A DNA stretch of 64,000 nucleotides from Ectobius pallidus (taxonomy: Eukaryota > Arthropoda > Insecta > Blattodea > Ectobiidae): contig CAXKWD010000006.1 in NCBI GenBank assembly GCA_964059195.1, positions 8,672,530 to 8,736,529 of the forward strand, in the 5' to 3' direction. Shown here in pieces: positions 1 to 12,227 of the stretch. Under the pieces are notes generated by a model, which was given only the letters and a program-made list of their open reading frames with translations, did not search any database and was not told where the DNA came from. How positions within the stretch are numbered: the stretch's first letter is position 1; every line of letters starts with the position of its first letter. Made by a program: the position numbers and the translations under genes.

Positions 1-514
1 TTTATATTCTGGTTTTTATGTTTTGTATTTTTTTTGTATTTGTGTTACAGTTAATTTGAAATTAAATTTTGAGTTTATGCATGTGACAAGTGTTTTCATA
101 GCTTCTACTTTTTTTAGACGAACTACTGATAACTGGGATTTGCAAAAAGAATTTTGTTTTGTTTCAAAATTTCAATGAAAACTTAATGGAATTCCAGCCA
201 TTGCGGTATGTGATATGATGTAAATGACGTTTCTATGAAGTCCCTCCTTTGATAAACTTCAGAGAGACCTGATAGAATTAATTGTCTTCCTCTTTATAAC
301 GCTGATGTGGCTGCCATTTACATCTCCCACTGCGAGAAGACCCTTGTTTATTTTCATAACTTTGTTTATGCAGGTGCATGTTTCGTGTGGTTTGGGTGAG
401 CATGAAGTATCTGCCGGTGAGTGAGAACTTTCTGTCGTCGCGATGTTTTTTAGCATACAACTTGTGAGTGACTACACTTCTCATCAAGAAGGCGCTCATA
501 CTTTATGCTTACTT

Positions 515-1075
515 TTTTAGAATATCCCCAATGACAATAGACAATTCCTCAGCAAGCTAAAGGAATATTATCTATTTTATGAAACCCAAAGGTTCATTGC
601 CGCGCTTACCTGAGTCCGCCATTCAACCCTATTCTGTGCTAACTCTATCCAATCATCCCTTGCAAATCCCACTTCCCTTAAATCTATCGTAATATTGTCC
701 TCCCACCTACGTCTAGGTCTTCCAGGTGGCCTTTTCCCTTTGGGTCTCCCAGTCAATACTTTTGAGATATGTCTTTCCTCTCCCACGCATGCAACATGTT
801 CAGCCCACTTCATCCTGCGTGATTTAATTACCCTTACTATATCCGGTGAAGAGTACAGGTCATGAAGCTCGTCATTATGCAATTTTCTCCAGTCCCCATT
901 TTCTTAGGCCCAAATATTTTTCTAAGCCCTCTGTTTTCAGACACACTCAGATTATGTTCTTTCCGAAGAGTAAGTGACCATGTCTCACATCCATATAATA
1001 CAAGTTACAACCGGCAGGATAATAGTCTTATAAATCTTTATTTTTAGATTTCTGGACAGAAGACAAGACGATAAT
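515..1075 (-). mobile_element. LINE 3' end (RTE/CR1-like, TAAG-tailed family)
   Basis: 5'-truncated non-LTR retrotransposon copy on the minus strand. The ORF at 577-882 encodes the C-terminal stretch seen in this LINE family: VIKSRRMKWAEHV, GRPKGKRPPGRPRRRWED and DWIELAQNRVEWR. The same sequence recurs at 9763-10007, 38400-38955 and 40128-40565. The + strand copies end in TAAG/GTAA repeats. Clade is uncertain; RTE-like is a guess from the basic GRPRRRWED end. The rest of 1076-2241 shows short internal repeats but no gene I can support. Confidence 0.75.
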
Positions 1076-2241
1076 AGTTTCTGAACTACATAAAAACAAG
1101 CATTTCCTGATTTGAGTCTGAATTTATTTAGGCCTTTTAAACATGTATATGTTATAGGACACGTCCAAATAAGTGAAGTCTAAAGTGTTTAAATGTCTAT
1201 CATCTCATTTAATAAGTTCCATGATTATGTGGTGTTTTAATCACAATTTACTACAAATGTTTATGAATTATTGTTTTTAAATGGTTTTTTAGTACACGCT
1301 CTCTAAAACAGTTGCTTGTCCGACTGGGAACAAGCCGAAAATTTGCATTTTATCAACCAAGGCTGCTAAACTGCATTCAAAATGCAGTTTTATTGGCCTT
1401 GTACTTTAAAGTCGTCATGGCAATCTATAAACAAAACTCAGATGGCATTGACCAGTCACACCAACTTTAACATGGATTTAAGCATATAAAAGGTCATAAA
1501 ACAACAAATTTAAGCCAACACGTTTCTTTATGATAATCAGAAACTTTACCAGGGTTTTTCGCAAAACAGTGTAGCCTTCTTCATCATATAACAACAAATA
1601 TAAGCCAACAACTTTTCATATCTTGGGTCGCAAGAGAATCATTGTTTACCATGAATTGCTTGCAATATATTCCTTCTCATAGTCTACTATTGCCGTCATG
1701 TTGTTGGCACTAGCTCCAATTCAATGTTTCCAGCTTGGATTGAAATTTCCTCGGAATTATCATTCATATTTTCAGAAGCTTTTCATAATTATAGTTTGTA
1801 TGCATTATTGTTTAAAAAAGCGACTCATAATGCATTTTGTATTGGTACGTACGGTTCATTGTTGTTTTGCGATTTAGGTGGCTGTGGGAATATGAGTTTA
1901 ACAAATTTCTGACTACCTTTCATTATAATCATTAATAAGATATTTTTGTTTCATTTAATTTAATTTAGAGAGCTTTTACTAAAAAATATTGTATGCACCA
2001 CATACTCAAAAACTATATCGGACTCATCCAGTATTTCAGCCTCGGCTTACACCTCGGCCGCTATACTAGATTCTTCCGCTAAAGCGTTATTTTTCATACT
2101 TGATACATAAGTAGCTATTAACAAGTACTGCAAATTATTCTATTCAAATGGTTATTATAGGAATAAAAGAAAATGTGTAATGTATTGTAGACCACAGAAA
2201 TATTATGTTATTGACTTGATTTATTAATATAATACTTCCAG

Positions 2242-2426
2242 AGAACATACCTGGATCTGAACCAACTTTGTTTGACTACTATCTGAATGACAAACAAATG
2301 GTCTGGGAGGCTTGGAAATGGAAAGTTCCTGCTTACGTACATGACCGCACAAAATTCTACAGTGAGATTCTCGTGCCGACTGTGGATACAGTGAAGACCA
2401 CCTGGTTACTACATCTCATGAATGAG
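2242..2426 (+). CDS. DNAH10: DNAH10 exon 1 of window: entry to AAA3
   Basis: Encodes 61 codons after two phase bases, including TLFDYYL and the conserved EILVPTVDTVKTTWLL block that opens AAA3. Acceptor is ttccag at 2236-2241; a second AG two bases later would start the exon at 2244. The donor is GTATTT at 2427. The exon ends on a complete codon and joins in frame to the Walker A exon. The upstream exon lies outside the window; nothing coding was recognised in 1-2241. Confidence 0.9.
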
Positions 2427-2510
2427 GTATTTATTATATAACTTCATAACTAAACTCAATGTAAATCATTATCTTACCACCATTTGAAAAAGGAAGTTTA
2501 AAGGGTAAGT

Positions 2511-3002
2511 ACTAATAAAAATCAAGAAAATTACCAATGTATTAAATGGATATTCTCTCCTTCTTCTCATAACGTTTCGCCCAGTTCCTCATGGGCTTCA
2601 TCAGATGACAACTGGATAGCATGGCGCTGAGGGGCTGGATTTAAAGGCTTCCCCGGCTCGCAGATGTCGTTGCTGGCGTCACTGCATAGGTACCTATGTT
2701 TAAATATGATCTTATTCTGGATGGAAGCTTCTGGAAACTTCATGAAGAGCCTTCCATAAGATTCTAGAACTTGACTCTGCCATGGCAGCAGTGACGCCAG
2801 CAACGACATCTGCGAGCCGGGGAAGCCTTTAAATCCAGCCCCTCAGCGCCATGCTATCCAGTTGTCATCTGATGAAGCCCATGAGGAACTGGGCGAAACG
2901 TTATGAGAAGAAGGAGAGAATATCCACTTACTACATTGGTAATTTTCTTGATTTTTATTAGTTTTACACAAGTGGAAAGATTTTAGGACCTCCAACAGAA
3001 TG
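2511..3002 (+). mobile_element. Penelope-derived palindrome with tail and 12-bp TSD
   Basis: Inverted arms of equal length at 2511-2685 and 2788-2962 (175 bp, imperfect), a 102-bp centre, then a 40-nt single-copy tail (2963-3002). Direct repeats taaagggtaagt at 2499-2510 and 3003-3014 flank it exactly. Each arm carries a hammerhead-like core (2574-2604 minus, 2869-2899 plus). No coding sequence. By comparison with the GIY-YIG-bearing copy at 55267-55874, it is inferred to be a non-autonomous Penelope-like element. Confidence 0.75.
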
Positions 3003-3205
3003 TAAAGGGTAAGTGTTATCCAGCAGGAGGGAGAGCCTTTAATACTTTCTATAAGAGTATTTAAAGGAACCAACCTGGACAGTTACCTAATGTCCCATCC
3101 CAGACCTTCTCGTGGTGCAGCTGTTAGTAATCACGTTTTACGAACGGGAGGGGCTACTGATCAATTAGCACTCGTCAGCTTGATGAGTTAATGACTGAAT
3201 CTGGT

Positions 3206-3589
3206 TAATTGAAACTTGAGATGGAGGTTTAACATACGTAACTTCACTTAATTCAAGCACTGACCTGAACATGTTTCGAGCAAACCTTCTTGACTCATCA
3301 TCAGCTATACTCCATCTGTCTGTTGTGTATTGGCAGCAACTCCTGGTGGTTGTTTAATGAATTTCCTGATGAGATCCATCTCGGTTGGTATTTCGAAATT
3401 CATGAGTTGGTCTTTTCCCAAACTGTGACAAAGGACACAAACAGCTCACAGTTTGGGAAAAGATTTATATTTACAAAAATCAGGACCAACTCATGAATTT
3501 CGAAATACCCGTTACGTATGTTAAACCTCCATCTCAAGTTTCAATTAATTATAACTTCACTATATAAACTTCCTACAAATTCTAGGATT
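3206..3589 (+). mobile_element. Penelope-derived inverted-repeat element, 12-bp TSD
   Basis: Direct repeats actgaatctggt at 3194-3205 and 3590-3601 bound the element. Outer arms are 3206-3242 and 3511-3547; a second nested inverted repeat lies at about 3387-3428 and 3446-3509. The last 42 nt (from 3548) are a tail nearly identical to that of the element at 60104-60337. A hammerhead-like core is on the minus strand at 3273-3304. It has diverged more than its relative at 60 kb and has lost part of the right arm. Confidence 0.72.
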
Positions 3590-3951
3590 ACTGAATCTGG
3601 TATTCTTCCTTTCCTTACCAGCTTCCCTCTTTTACTCTCCTATCCAATCTCGCTTGATTGACCTCTTGTTTTCTTCGACCCCAAGGGTATTAGAGTACTC
3701 GAGGCCTCTTGTATTACTTTATAATAACTCTTGACGGGGTAATGTTGTCTGCGTCCGTGAAACTCTACAAATCACATGTGCCCCATGGGTAGTACCAAAT
3801 AGACAACTGATATGGTAAGATGCTTTCCAAGGGAAATAACTCCGGAGGTAAACAGATATAGCAGGACTCTATTGAGAAGTAAGAGGACTAATGGTGTAAA
3901 CCAAGCTCCAACCATTTGAAAACAACAACAACAGTTTTATACTGATCTTAT

Positions 3952-4463
3952 GAGGGTCACCCAGAAAGTAATGCACCACATTTTTTTCCTTCAACAGTTA
4001 TTTATTAAACACACAAGAAAGAATGATGTTTCTTATACACTCCCTATTTTTCCACATATCTCCGTCCCGTTCTGTGGCCTTCCTCCAGCGAGAACAAGGG
4101 CGTGTATGCCCTGTCGGTACCGCTCCTTGTTCTGGTCATGAAGCCATTTCTGCACTTTGCGAACCACCTCTTCGTCATCCTCAAAATGTCTTCTGCAAAT
4201 GGCATCCTTTAATGGCCCAAACAAGTGGAAGTCTGAGGGAGCTAGGTCGGGGCTGTAGGGTGGATGGGATAGCACTGTCCAACCCTGTTTAGTGACGTGT
4301 TCCGAAGTCCTCAAATTTGTGTGACTCAAGAAGTGTTTCCAGCGACTTCGGCGCCATAACAACCCAGGTGAATGTTTTATTCTACATGATAACGCTCGGC
4401 CTCACACAATAAATAATTATTGAAGAAAAAAATGTGGTGCATTACTTTCTGGACGACCCTCGT
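3952..4463 (-). mobile_element. Internally deleted mariner-like element
   Basis: TIRs gagggtcaCCCAGAAAGTAA at 3952 and its complement ending near 4463; left TA at 3949-3950, right flank mutated. The minus-strand ORF at 4033-4362 encodes the mariner C-terminus HPPYSPDLAPSDFHLFGPLK, which contains the last acidic residue of the DD34D catalytic triad, followed by RHFEDDEEV. The N-terminal helix-turn-helix and first two aspartates are missing, so it is non-autonomous. Confidence 0.82.
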
Positions 4464-4818
4464 GAGCTCCTCATGTAATACTGGATACTCCATGAGGTGA
4501 TCCCATTCTCGCCAAACCCTATCAAGCACATCTTGTGCGACATTCTTGATGGCTCTGTTAATGCACCTTCTCAAATCTAGCATTGTTGTTGGAAGTCGAG
4601 AGATGTAAACATTATCTTTGATGGGAAGGAAGAAATCACATACTGTAAGGTCTGGTGAACATGGTAGCCATATGCAGGAAGATATTTCCTGGCAGATGTC
4701 AATTTAGGTCCCCTTGCTTGTGAAACAGCAACACCATTGTCTCTTTGAGCATATTCAGTCACACACTGCTATGATCGGTTCACAGTGCAGCCATTTTCTC
4801 CAATAACAATGAACTTAA

Positions 4819-4889
4819 AAAACTTGTACAGAGTCAACATTTAAAAAACACTTCTTGCTCCACTTAAATGTTGACTCTGTACAAGTTTT
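4819..4889. repeat. Perfect 26-bp inverted repeat, hairpin
   Basis: Bases 4819-4844 are complementary to 4864-4889 with a 19-nt loop. No coding content. Probably the core of a small TIR element; no target duplication was identified. The surrounding 4464-5110 holds nothing else I can support. Confidence 0.6.
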
Positions 4890-5119
4890 ACAACATGCTG
4901 TACTGTATATATTACTTCAATTCATTATTTTAACACTTGAACAATGAACTTGTTCATTGCTAGATGACAAATCTTAATCACATGAGAAACTTCGCTCTTT
5001 CAAACGGTGGTAAGATAATATTATAATATTTATTGTCGTTTATAACTATTGGTGAAAATATACCATTATGAAAACGTACAATAATTTTAACCATGGTTAT
5101 TATTGCTATTGTTATTGTT

Positions 5120-5207
5120 GCTCTTCTTCTTCTTCTTCTTCTTCTTCTTCTTCTTCTTCTTCTTCTTCTTCTTCTACTTCTTATAATAATAATAATAATA
5201 ATAATTA
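5120..5207 (+). repeat. Microsatellite (TTC)n followed by (TAA)n
   Basis: About 18 consecutive CTT/TTC units followed by about eight ATA/TAA units. Simple-sequence repeat in the intron between exons 1 and 2, likely length-polymorphic. Confidence 0.9.
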
Positions 5208-5318
5208 TGTATGCTTTTGTTCTTAGTATTTTTTCCGAGGACGTTATTATGATAAGGTAAGGAGAAAGATCTATTTTATGTACTTGTTATGAGTTTGTTT
5301 TAGTATATTGCGATACAA

Positions 5319-5393
5319 GTGCCGTAAGGCACGTTTACGGGTCGAGGAAACAGATTAAGTTTTCGAGACCCGTAAATGCCTTTACGGCCCGTG
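5319..5393. repeat. Imperfect hairpin
   Basis: gccgtaaggcacgtttacgg at 5321 pairs imperfectly with a complementary stretch ending at 5388. Likely a small palindromic element. No ORF. From 5394 to 6060 nothing else is recognisable. Confidence 0.45.
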
Positions 5394-6063
5394 TGTTGCA
5401 TGCTATTTTTTGCACGACGGTTACTTATATCAATTTAATTATATTAATTGTGATATTACCTGAAAATATTATGTAAATACATTCTTGAAAATAGATGTTT
5501 ATTTCAGAAAGTGATTCGCATGTGTTTGTTGTTATGGGAACCGAATATTTGTCCTGGGGGCCGTGTCCATAAAGGCTTGTATTATGAAGTGTATCATAAT
5601 GAATTATGACGTGGCGCTTGGACCGTAAGTCATTTAACCTCATCGCAATGCCCTTAGCAACACGATTGTGTGGGAATGTCAACTTACGATCCATGTAAAC
5701 AACTTTCGTAAGTAACACTTACTAGCTAAGGAGTGCAAAAAGTATTTAAAAATTCTGAATACTGTAATATTGGTAAGTTGGTATGTTGTGTATTTAATGT
5801 TTCTGTGAGGGGCAGTATGGACGGAGACTGAAATGCAAGTATAGTTATGATTAGAGGTGCTTCAAAATGCTCCTATTATTTACAAGATTTGTTTTAAAAT
5901 TCAGAAGGCGGTGTTTTATGTTTTTATTTATTAGAGGCACTGAAAATACAAGGCATTATGCTTGTATAATCTTACATAATGGTTATATTAATGAATTTAC
6001 ATATCAGTATACTGGATCTCACTGGAAAAAAATCCCTGATTTATAAGACTTTACCCCCCAAAA

Positions 6064-6318
6064 ATTGAGCCGCTCGGGGGAACAAAATGGTAAGTGCCAA
6101 ATGGGGTGTGTTGAAAAAGAGAACAAATAAATTTCTCATTAACCTAGAAATCTGAATAATTTTATTTTCAGCTCAATTTTGTGCTCAATACATTTGAATA
6201 TATAGATATCAATATCTATCACCTACCATTCTGTTACACCAAACAAGCTGGAAAGTAAAAAATTACTTGTTTCATGGCAGTGGCAGTTACCATTTTATTC
6301 CCCCGAGCAGCTCAATTA
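6064..6318. mobile_element. Short TIR element (MITE-like)
   Basis: About 30-bp inverted termini: attgagccgctcggggg at 6066 and its near-complement ending at 6316. Internal 200 bp is AT-rich without ORFs. Superfamily unknown. Confidence 0.55.
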
Positions 6319-6344
6319 TCTCTCAGATATAACTACTATATCTA

Positions 6345-7245
6345 CGAGGTCTGTTAGGTATTTTTTTTCTCGGAAACCTGACGGATTTGAATCAAGCCCG
6401 CTAGCATGAGCCGACCTTAAACCTTCGTGCGCATGTGTGAATTTTTTCCCGCCTGTAGATAGCGTCTGTTGCTGGCAAGCAGCATTCGAGTGAGGTAGTG
6501 TATAGTGATCTCGTCGTTGCAAGGAAAATAACGGAATGACTGGAGTAGCGCTATTTGTCTGAAACTGGGCAACAGCCAGGTGGAAACCATTCGGAAAATT
6601 CAGACGGCTTTTGGCGATGATGCTATGGTCATCACACAGATTAAGGAGTGGTACAACCGGTTTAAAGACGGCCGAACATCGGTGGTGAGCGAGCCACGCT
6701 CCGGTCGCCCATCAACATGCAGAAATGACCAAGTTATTGCCAAAGTGAACGCTGTGGTGATGCGGGACTGTCGTGTGAGTATCCGAGAAATTGTGGAAGA
6801 GGTGGGCATCATCACTTTTTCGGCCCATTTCACTATGACCGAAGATTTGGCCATGAAGAGAGTGGCGGCGAAATTCAATGCCGATGCTGCTGACGGCGGA
6901 GCAAAAGCAACTTCATGTTGAAGTCTCACATGACATGCTTGAGTCCACAAACAGTGACCCCGACTTTATGAACACCTTAATGAGTGGTGACGAGTCCTGG
7001 TGTATGGGTACTACCCGGAAACCAAATTCCAGTCGTCACAATCGTTATTTTCCTTGCAACGACGAGAGCACTATACACTACCTCACTCAAATGCTGCTTG
7101 CCAGCAACAGACGCTATCTACAGGCGGGAAAAAATTCACACATGCGCACGAAGGTTCAAGGTCGGCTCATGCAAGCGGGCTTGATTCAAATCCGTCAGGT
7201 TTCCGAGAAAAAAAATAAGGTCGGATACTTATCTAACAGACCTCG
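6345..7245 (+). mobile_element. Mariner-like element with ~200-bp TIRs
   Basis: Flanked by TA at 6343-6344 and 7246-7247. Ends begin CGAGGTCTGTTAG and remain complementary for about 200 bp (6345-6540 with 7045-7245), unusually long for mariner. Centre holds a broken transposase N-terminus: METIRKIQTAFGDDAM at 6580, GRTSVVSEPRSGRPST, then after a frameshift EQKQLHVEVSHDMLE and NSDPDFMNTLMSGDESW, the last holding the first catalytic aspartate. The rest of the DD34D domain is deleted. Confidence 0.8.
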
Positions 7246-7593
7246 TACTACTGTATATCTGTACATAGTATACAGGGTGTTAATCAATAACACCAAAATA
7301 TTTTACCTGTGTATGGTAAAGTGCTACTTTTCGGCAAGTTATCAGTCCGAGAAACAGTCACTTTGTGGAGTGTGTACTAAAAATAAATTTTTCTGAGTGA
7401 TACTTTGTTAAAAAATATGTAAGACATTTTTTACAAATCCACTATCCCTCTTTTTATGTAGTTTTTTTATGTGATGCATGTGTACCTTAAGAAGGTTATG
7501 AGGTGGTCAAAATGTAAGATAGGCTATTTAGAAAACCAAGTAATTAGAATAAATTTAAGGTTACAAATGAAAACATTAACTTGACTCTTTCAG

Positions 7594-7686
7594 GTGAAGC
7601 GCCCAGTTGTGTTGGTAGGGGAAACTGGTACATCCAAAACAGCTATAATTCAAGAGTTCTTAAGGAATCTCAATCCAGATGTTTTT
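7594..7686 (+). CDS. DNAH10: DNAH10 exon 2: AAA3 Walker A
   Basis: Thirty-one codons with the AAA3 P-loop GETGTSKT at 7618-7641, preceded by the beta strand RPVVLV. The P-loop lysine and threonine are present, so nucleotide binding at AAA3 looks intact. Acceptor tttcag ends at 7593 and donor GTGAGT starts at 7687. Exon length is a multiple of three. The preceding 5.2-kb intron holds four inserted elements. Confidence 0.95.
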
Positions 7687-7719
7687 GTGAGTAAAATAGA
7701 ACATATATAACTGTATATT

Positions 7720-8000
7720 AAAATACATGTTCAACACCATTGAGCTCAATCAGTGAAATAAAATAAACGTGATACCAGTTGCTCAACTAAGGTATATTTT
7801 GTGATTTGTTGCCTAGGCCTATCGGTGCCTCTACACCATCTTCAGGGCATCTTTTGTTGGCTTGGAGTGCTAATAATTAAAATAAAAATAAAAACTGCAT
7901 TTCGTTACATTTATGAAATAAGATAAAATTTATAAAATCGGCGAGGTCACAGAAGTGTCAGTGCTTTTATAAGATTTTATAAATTTTATCTTATTAACAG
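7720..8000 (-). mobile_element. Decayed Penelope terminal fragment
   Basis: Related over much of its length to 61285-61520: both share a gataccagttgctcaac segment and a 3' block rich in ttataaattttatc. Internal inverted repeat 7917-7939 / 7975-7997. A hammerhead-like core with a mutated GAAA box (GATA) lies on the minus strand at 7819-7845. Assignment to Penelope rests on the core alone. Confidence 0.45.
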
Positions 8001-8549
8001 TTTAGTTTATCAATGATTCACGTGTAAGTGTTAATGAATATAATGTTTTAACTATGTTGCTCTTATTTTTAATTTCTGATTTAATTACTGTGGGCGAAGC
8101 TGTGGGCACCTGCTAGTGAACAATAAAACCCTTAACATATAAAATTGAACTTACACTGGAAGACACTATAGAGGCATCTAGGAGCCACAGTTGGAACTAC
8201 GTCCACTAATGGCAACTTTACCGCCTTTTAAAATAAGCCATATTGTATCAACGTAGTAGGCTTGTAGCCTACAAATTACTGTTGCATGACGAAGTCTATT
8301 GCATTTCGTGTGAAGTGCTTAGTGACGAATAAACTTGTCTATTGTCTGTCTATTGTCTATTGTCTATGTGTACTAAAAAAGAATTTACTGTAGTGTACCG
8401 GTATGTATAGAAAATAAGCAAATGCATTTCATGTTAGATTGGGCAGCCTCCCTCCCAGCTGTGGACAGATTGTTACGTCCCCTCGATGTCCGTAAGTGAG
8501 AAGTTTCACTGCAATGTAGTAATATTGTTCCTGTGTTTCTACATTTCAG

Positions 8550-8702
8550 CTGATGTTGAATATAAACTTCTCCTCTAGAACAACTTCAATGGATGTACAG
8601 CGCAATTTGGAATCTAATTTAGAGAAGAGGACAAAAGATACATTTGGTCCTCCGATTGGAAAGAAATTAGTTTGCTTCATAGATGATCTGAATATGCCAC
8701 AG
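8550..8702 (+). CDS. DNAH10: DNAH10 exon 3: AAA3 Walker B
   Basis: Fifty-one codons. Contains NFSSRTTSMDVQRNLE, the family-typical helix after Walker A, and the AAA3 Walker B block CFIDDLNMP at 8673-8699. Acceptor tttcag ends at 8549; donor GTACTG starts at 8703. It reads straight into VDEYGTQQPIALLK of the next exon, a hallmark order of AAA3 in axonemal heavy chains. Confidence 0.95.
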
Positions 8703-8950
8703 GTACTGTTCTTTTTTCTTGTTGTATGTTAAAGTTTTTCATTGGCAAGTTGACATATCCGTAATTATGCCGAGGCCAATACACTCCATCAGCTGTCACA
8801 GATTCAACTCATTAAACATTAAATAGTGAGGAATTTTAAATCATTCCGATGTTAGGTTATGTAAAAACTAATCACAATTGATTCCTGTTTTTATTACATA
8901 TTAATCCCCTCTGATATAGTTAGCTACATTCTAACTAGTACATAATTATA

Positions 8951-9609
8951 CAGGGTGAGTCTGAAAATATGTTTCCCTAGGCAACTGTGTACAGAAGTGT
9001 GGATGAAAGGCAAAAAATATAATGAGAGATTAAAGATAAGATGTGCCTTTATTTTTCCACATAATTACCATGTACATTGAGACATTTGTCATACCACTTT
9101 AGAAGCTTCAAAAAGCCCTCCAGAAAAAAATCAGGGCTCTGCATATGGAAGAAGCGTTGTCATCGAGTGTGGTCTTGCATTGTCATCCAACAACAGAACG
9201 CCAGATTGGAGAAGGCCAGGCCACTTTTTCCGAATCGCCTCCTTCAATTTCGACAGGGTGTGACAGTACCGCATAGCAGAGATGGTTCCATTCTCCAAAA
9301 AGTCCAGCAACAAAACCACTTGGGTGTCCCAGAACACTGTGAGGAGCACTTTACCTGCAGAGGGCATTGTTTTGATCTTCTTTCGGACAGATGATGACGG
9401 ATGTTTCCACTCCATAGATGCGGTCTTCGATTCGGGCATGAAAAGGTGGACCTACGTTTCATCCCCCGTCACAATCCGAAACAGAAAGTAATTACCATCA
9501 CGATGGTGTATGGGTGTCTTTCACGTTCAACCAATGTCATGTTTCCCCCATTGCTGTTCAATTTCCTGGGGGAAAATAGAGGGGAAACTTATTTTCGGAC
9601 TCCCCCTCG
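8951..9609 (-). mobile_element. Mariner-like element, truncated transposase
   Basis: TA dinucleotides at 8949-8950 and 9610-9611; TIRs cagggtgagtctgaaaata and its complement near 9605. The minus-strand ORF 9131-9439 encodes SSVRKKIKTMPSAGKVLLTVFWD and GVLLLDDNARPHSM, the middle of a DD34D mariner transposase with the second catalytic aspartate in WD. The C-terminal end can be traced in another frame near the left TIR. N-terminal half missing. Confidence 0.82.
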
Positions 9610-9762
9610 TATATAAATACTCAATGTATAGACTAAGCATGTAATATCAATTTGTCCGTTTAAGGACAGCTGTGTTCAACTGCTTACTAGGAAACTATTA
9701 ATGAGCTCATATTGAAACCCCTGAGAGAATTTCTGTTTCATAAGAAGCTCATATACATTCAA

Positions 9763-10007
9763 AAATATTGACTGGGAGACCCAAAGGGAAAAGACCACTT
9801 GGAAGTCCTAGAGTAGGTAAGAGGACAATATTAGGATAGATTTAAGGGAAATAGGATTTTCGAGGGATGATTGGATGGAGTTAGTACAGAATAGGGTTGA
9901 ATGGTGGACTCAGGTAAGCGTGGCAATGAGCCTCCATAAAATAGATAATATTCCTTTAGCTTGCTTAGGAATTGTCTATTGCCATTGAGTAAGTAAGTAA
10001 GTAAGTA
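9763..10007 (+). mobile_element. LINE 3' end with (TAAG)n tail
   Basis: Plus-strand copy of the LINE at 515-1075: same 3' sequence of the ORF (DWMELVQNRVEWWTQ in broken frame), 3' UTR ending attgccattgag then five GTAA units at 9988-10007. Severely 5'-truncated. Confidence 0.75.
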
Positions 10008-10985
10008 AGAAGCTCGTATACCAGAAAATTGCTGCATTTTTAATTGGACGGTTCTTGATTCGAGGCAGCAATATTGCCAGGGAAAGCACCTCGCCACCTG
10101 CAGTCAGGACTGCCCAACTCAACACTGCATTGCTTATCAACTCCCCAACCATGAACAATAGTGACTTTCCTTCTACACTTACAAGATATTGTATCAATAA
10201 ATTATAATATACTGTCATCCATACAGGCGGAGTCTTGAAAATATCATAATAAAACCTAACGAATGTACAGTTTTCTCCCTATATACTGTAACTAATATAC
10301 TAATAATCCTCAGCTGATGTCTGGGTGACTTATACATGAACAGAAATGAGCTCTATAGAACTAAATTTATAAGCTAAGCATGCATTGGATATGTCTACTT
10401 GTACCACTTAGACGTTCCAGGGATGCATTGAGCAACATCTCAGTTGTTCTAGAAAATTAGTAAGCGTACGTCTTGCCACTCTACTACATCTGATGGATTC
10501 AATATAGATTCATGTGGATTAATTTCGGATGAACGTGGATAAATCTGAATTCAATATGAGATAAATTTACCTGAACAATAAAGTCATTATGTTATGCTTG
10601 ACGTTAAACTGGAATTTTGACCTTATACTTAACACTGAACTACAATTTGAAACTTAACACTTACTGTTGAATTTAAAGACACTTAAACTGTAAAAATGGA
10701 AGATGGACTGAGCAGTGTTATTTTTGCTTGGTATCAGGAGCGATTCTTCTAACATCAGTCACAGCCAGGATTGGAAGCTTTAATAGACATAGATTATCAA
10801 AATATGAAACTCTTTGCACAAGGATGTACCTAGATCCTCAGTCCACAAGTAAAATTATTTTTTGTTCTGCTGACTTCAATTTTGAGGGTAGAAACAGGTC
10901 ACAATACAGGAGATATTCTTGGTTTATGTGGGCAGATCGCTTGTTCAAACTCCACCTGATTACTTCCGTTTTTACTAAATGTGGG

Positions 10986-11874
10986 TGTCGGGGAGAGCTA
11001 TAGGTTTTACTAGCATTTTTCTACGTGTCTAGTAAGTGTGTATATTCAAATGCTCCGCTTAATGTATTCTTGCTGAAACAGCAATCTCAGCGCATTGATA
11101 CTAGTTTTAGCCCGCCTGTTATGCGGTCTCCCGCCTCAGTATTTGCAATCTAAGACGCCTCGTGCCACATTACAGCGTCATAGCCAATTCAGTTAGATCT
11201 GAGCATTCACACGTAGTAGATGTGTGAATCGCTCCTCCGGATTCGCGCCAATTGTAGACAATAGCCACAGAGGTTTCTATTAATTTGCGAATAAAGACAT
11301 AATACTTTCAGCTACAAGTATTATCGTGTGCGAGTACTTAAATTACACTACAGTAATTTCATTTTCCTCGGCTTCATAGATCAGTCGTGAAGTTCGTCTA
11401 TAGTTCGATTGTATTGTGCAACCAAGCGTTCTCAATAAATCATCTATACAGTGCAACATTCGCAAGATATCAGTTTTAAATCATATTAAAAGGAACACAG
11501 CAATCCTTACGAGCATTCTGATATAATATTCATTGCTGGCATAATTAAAGAGCAATTATCGCCACGTGTCCAGTTTACCGCCAAATCGCATTTCATTGTT
11601 CAGTGCAAGTGCACCAAGATCAGATTTCAGTATATATCTTTTATCATTTAATATTCGTTATTCTAGTGCATTATTTACCTATATGTTGTGAGAAATAAAG
11701 TTCCATAGTTTTATTGATTGTACATGTATAAGGTTTGTTGTTCCAATATTACATCCGAGGTTCCCTGTATTCAGCAACCTGAGTTGTACAAGTCCACAAA
11801 GCTCTCCATTGGGTGTCTGCCCCTTAGCAGAATGGTCCTCCGAGTTACCAGAGATTCTTTCTAACATCCCTACC
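10986..11874 (+). mobile_element. LTR-like sequence related to the 20.5-kb solo LTR
   Basis: Starts TGTCGGGGAGAGC and follows the sequence of the solo LTR at 20473-21346 to an ataaag polyadenylation-type region near 11693 and a cctccgagtt...ccctac end. No clean 5-bp duplication was found, and no coding region lies on either side, so it is an older solo LTR or an LTR fragment. Confidence 0.6.
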
Positions 11875-12227
11875 CATCTTTTCCCGCTACGGCAGGGTCA
11901 TATGCCGTTCTTGTCCCCAATATTTGCTCCTTTCGAACCGGATTTATTCCCCACCTTCAGTGGGGTGGTAGGAAACTCTTGCAAACAAGATCTGCCTTCC
12001 ATAAATATCCCCCATAACTTCCTTAAAGGGAGACATTTAATACAAAAAATATCGTATATGGGAGAACATAGAAAATTAAAAGAATGAAAGAAAACTGGAT
12101 ACACATTGGTGTCCCGACTGCCGAGTGAGATTTTGTATTGATACTTGCTTCCAAGACTGTCCACACAATTGAAAACTGTATTGATTTGCTGTAATTTGCT
12201 GCAGAATATCCAAAATATTTAGAAAGG

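Noticed and set aside
1724..1912. Plus-strand 62-codon ORF upstream of exon 1
   Set aside because: Tested as a possible earlier dynein exon; no heavy-chain motif and no matching splice phase.
2574..2604. Fully canonical, active hammerhead ribozyme
   Set aside because: The core is clear but there is an extra base before helix II and I could not draw a stable helix III or define the cleavage triplet; reported only as hammerhead-like.
4023..4292. Plus-strand ORF over the mariner-like element
   Set aside because: It is antisense to the recognisable transposase C-terminus (PYSPDLAPSDFHLFG) on the minus strand.
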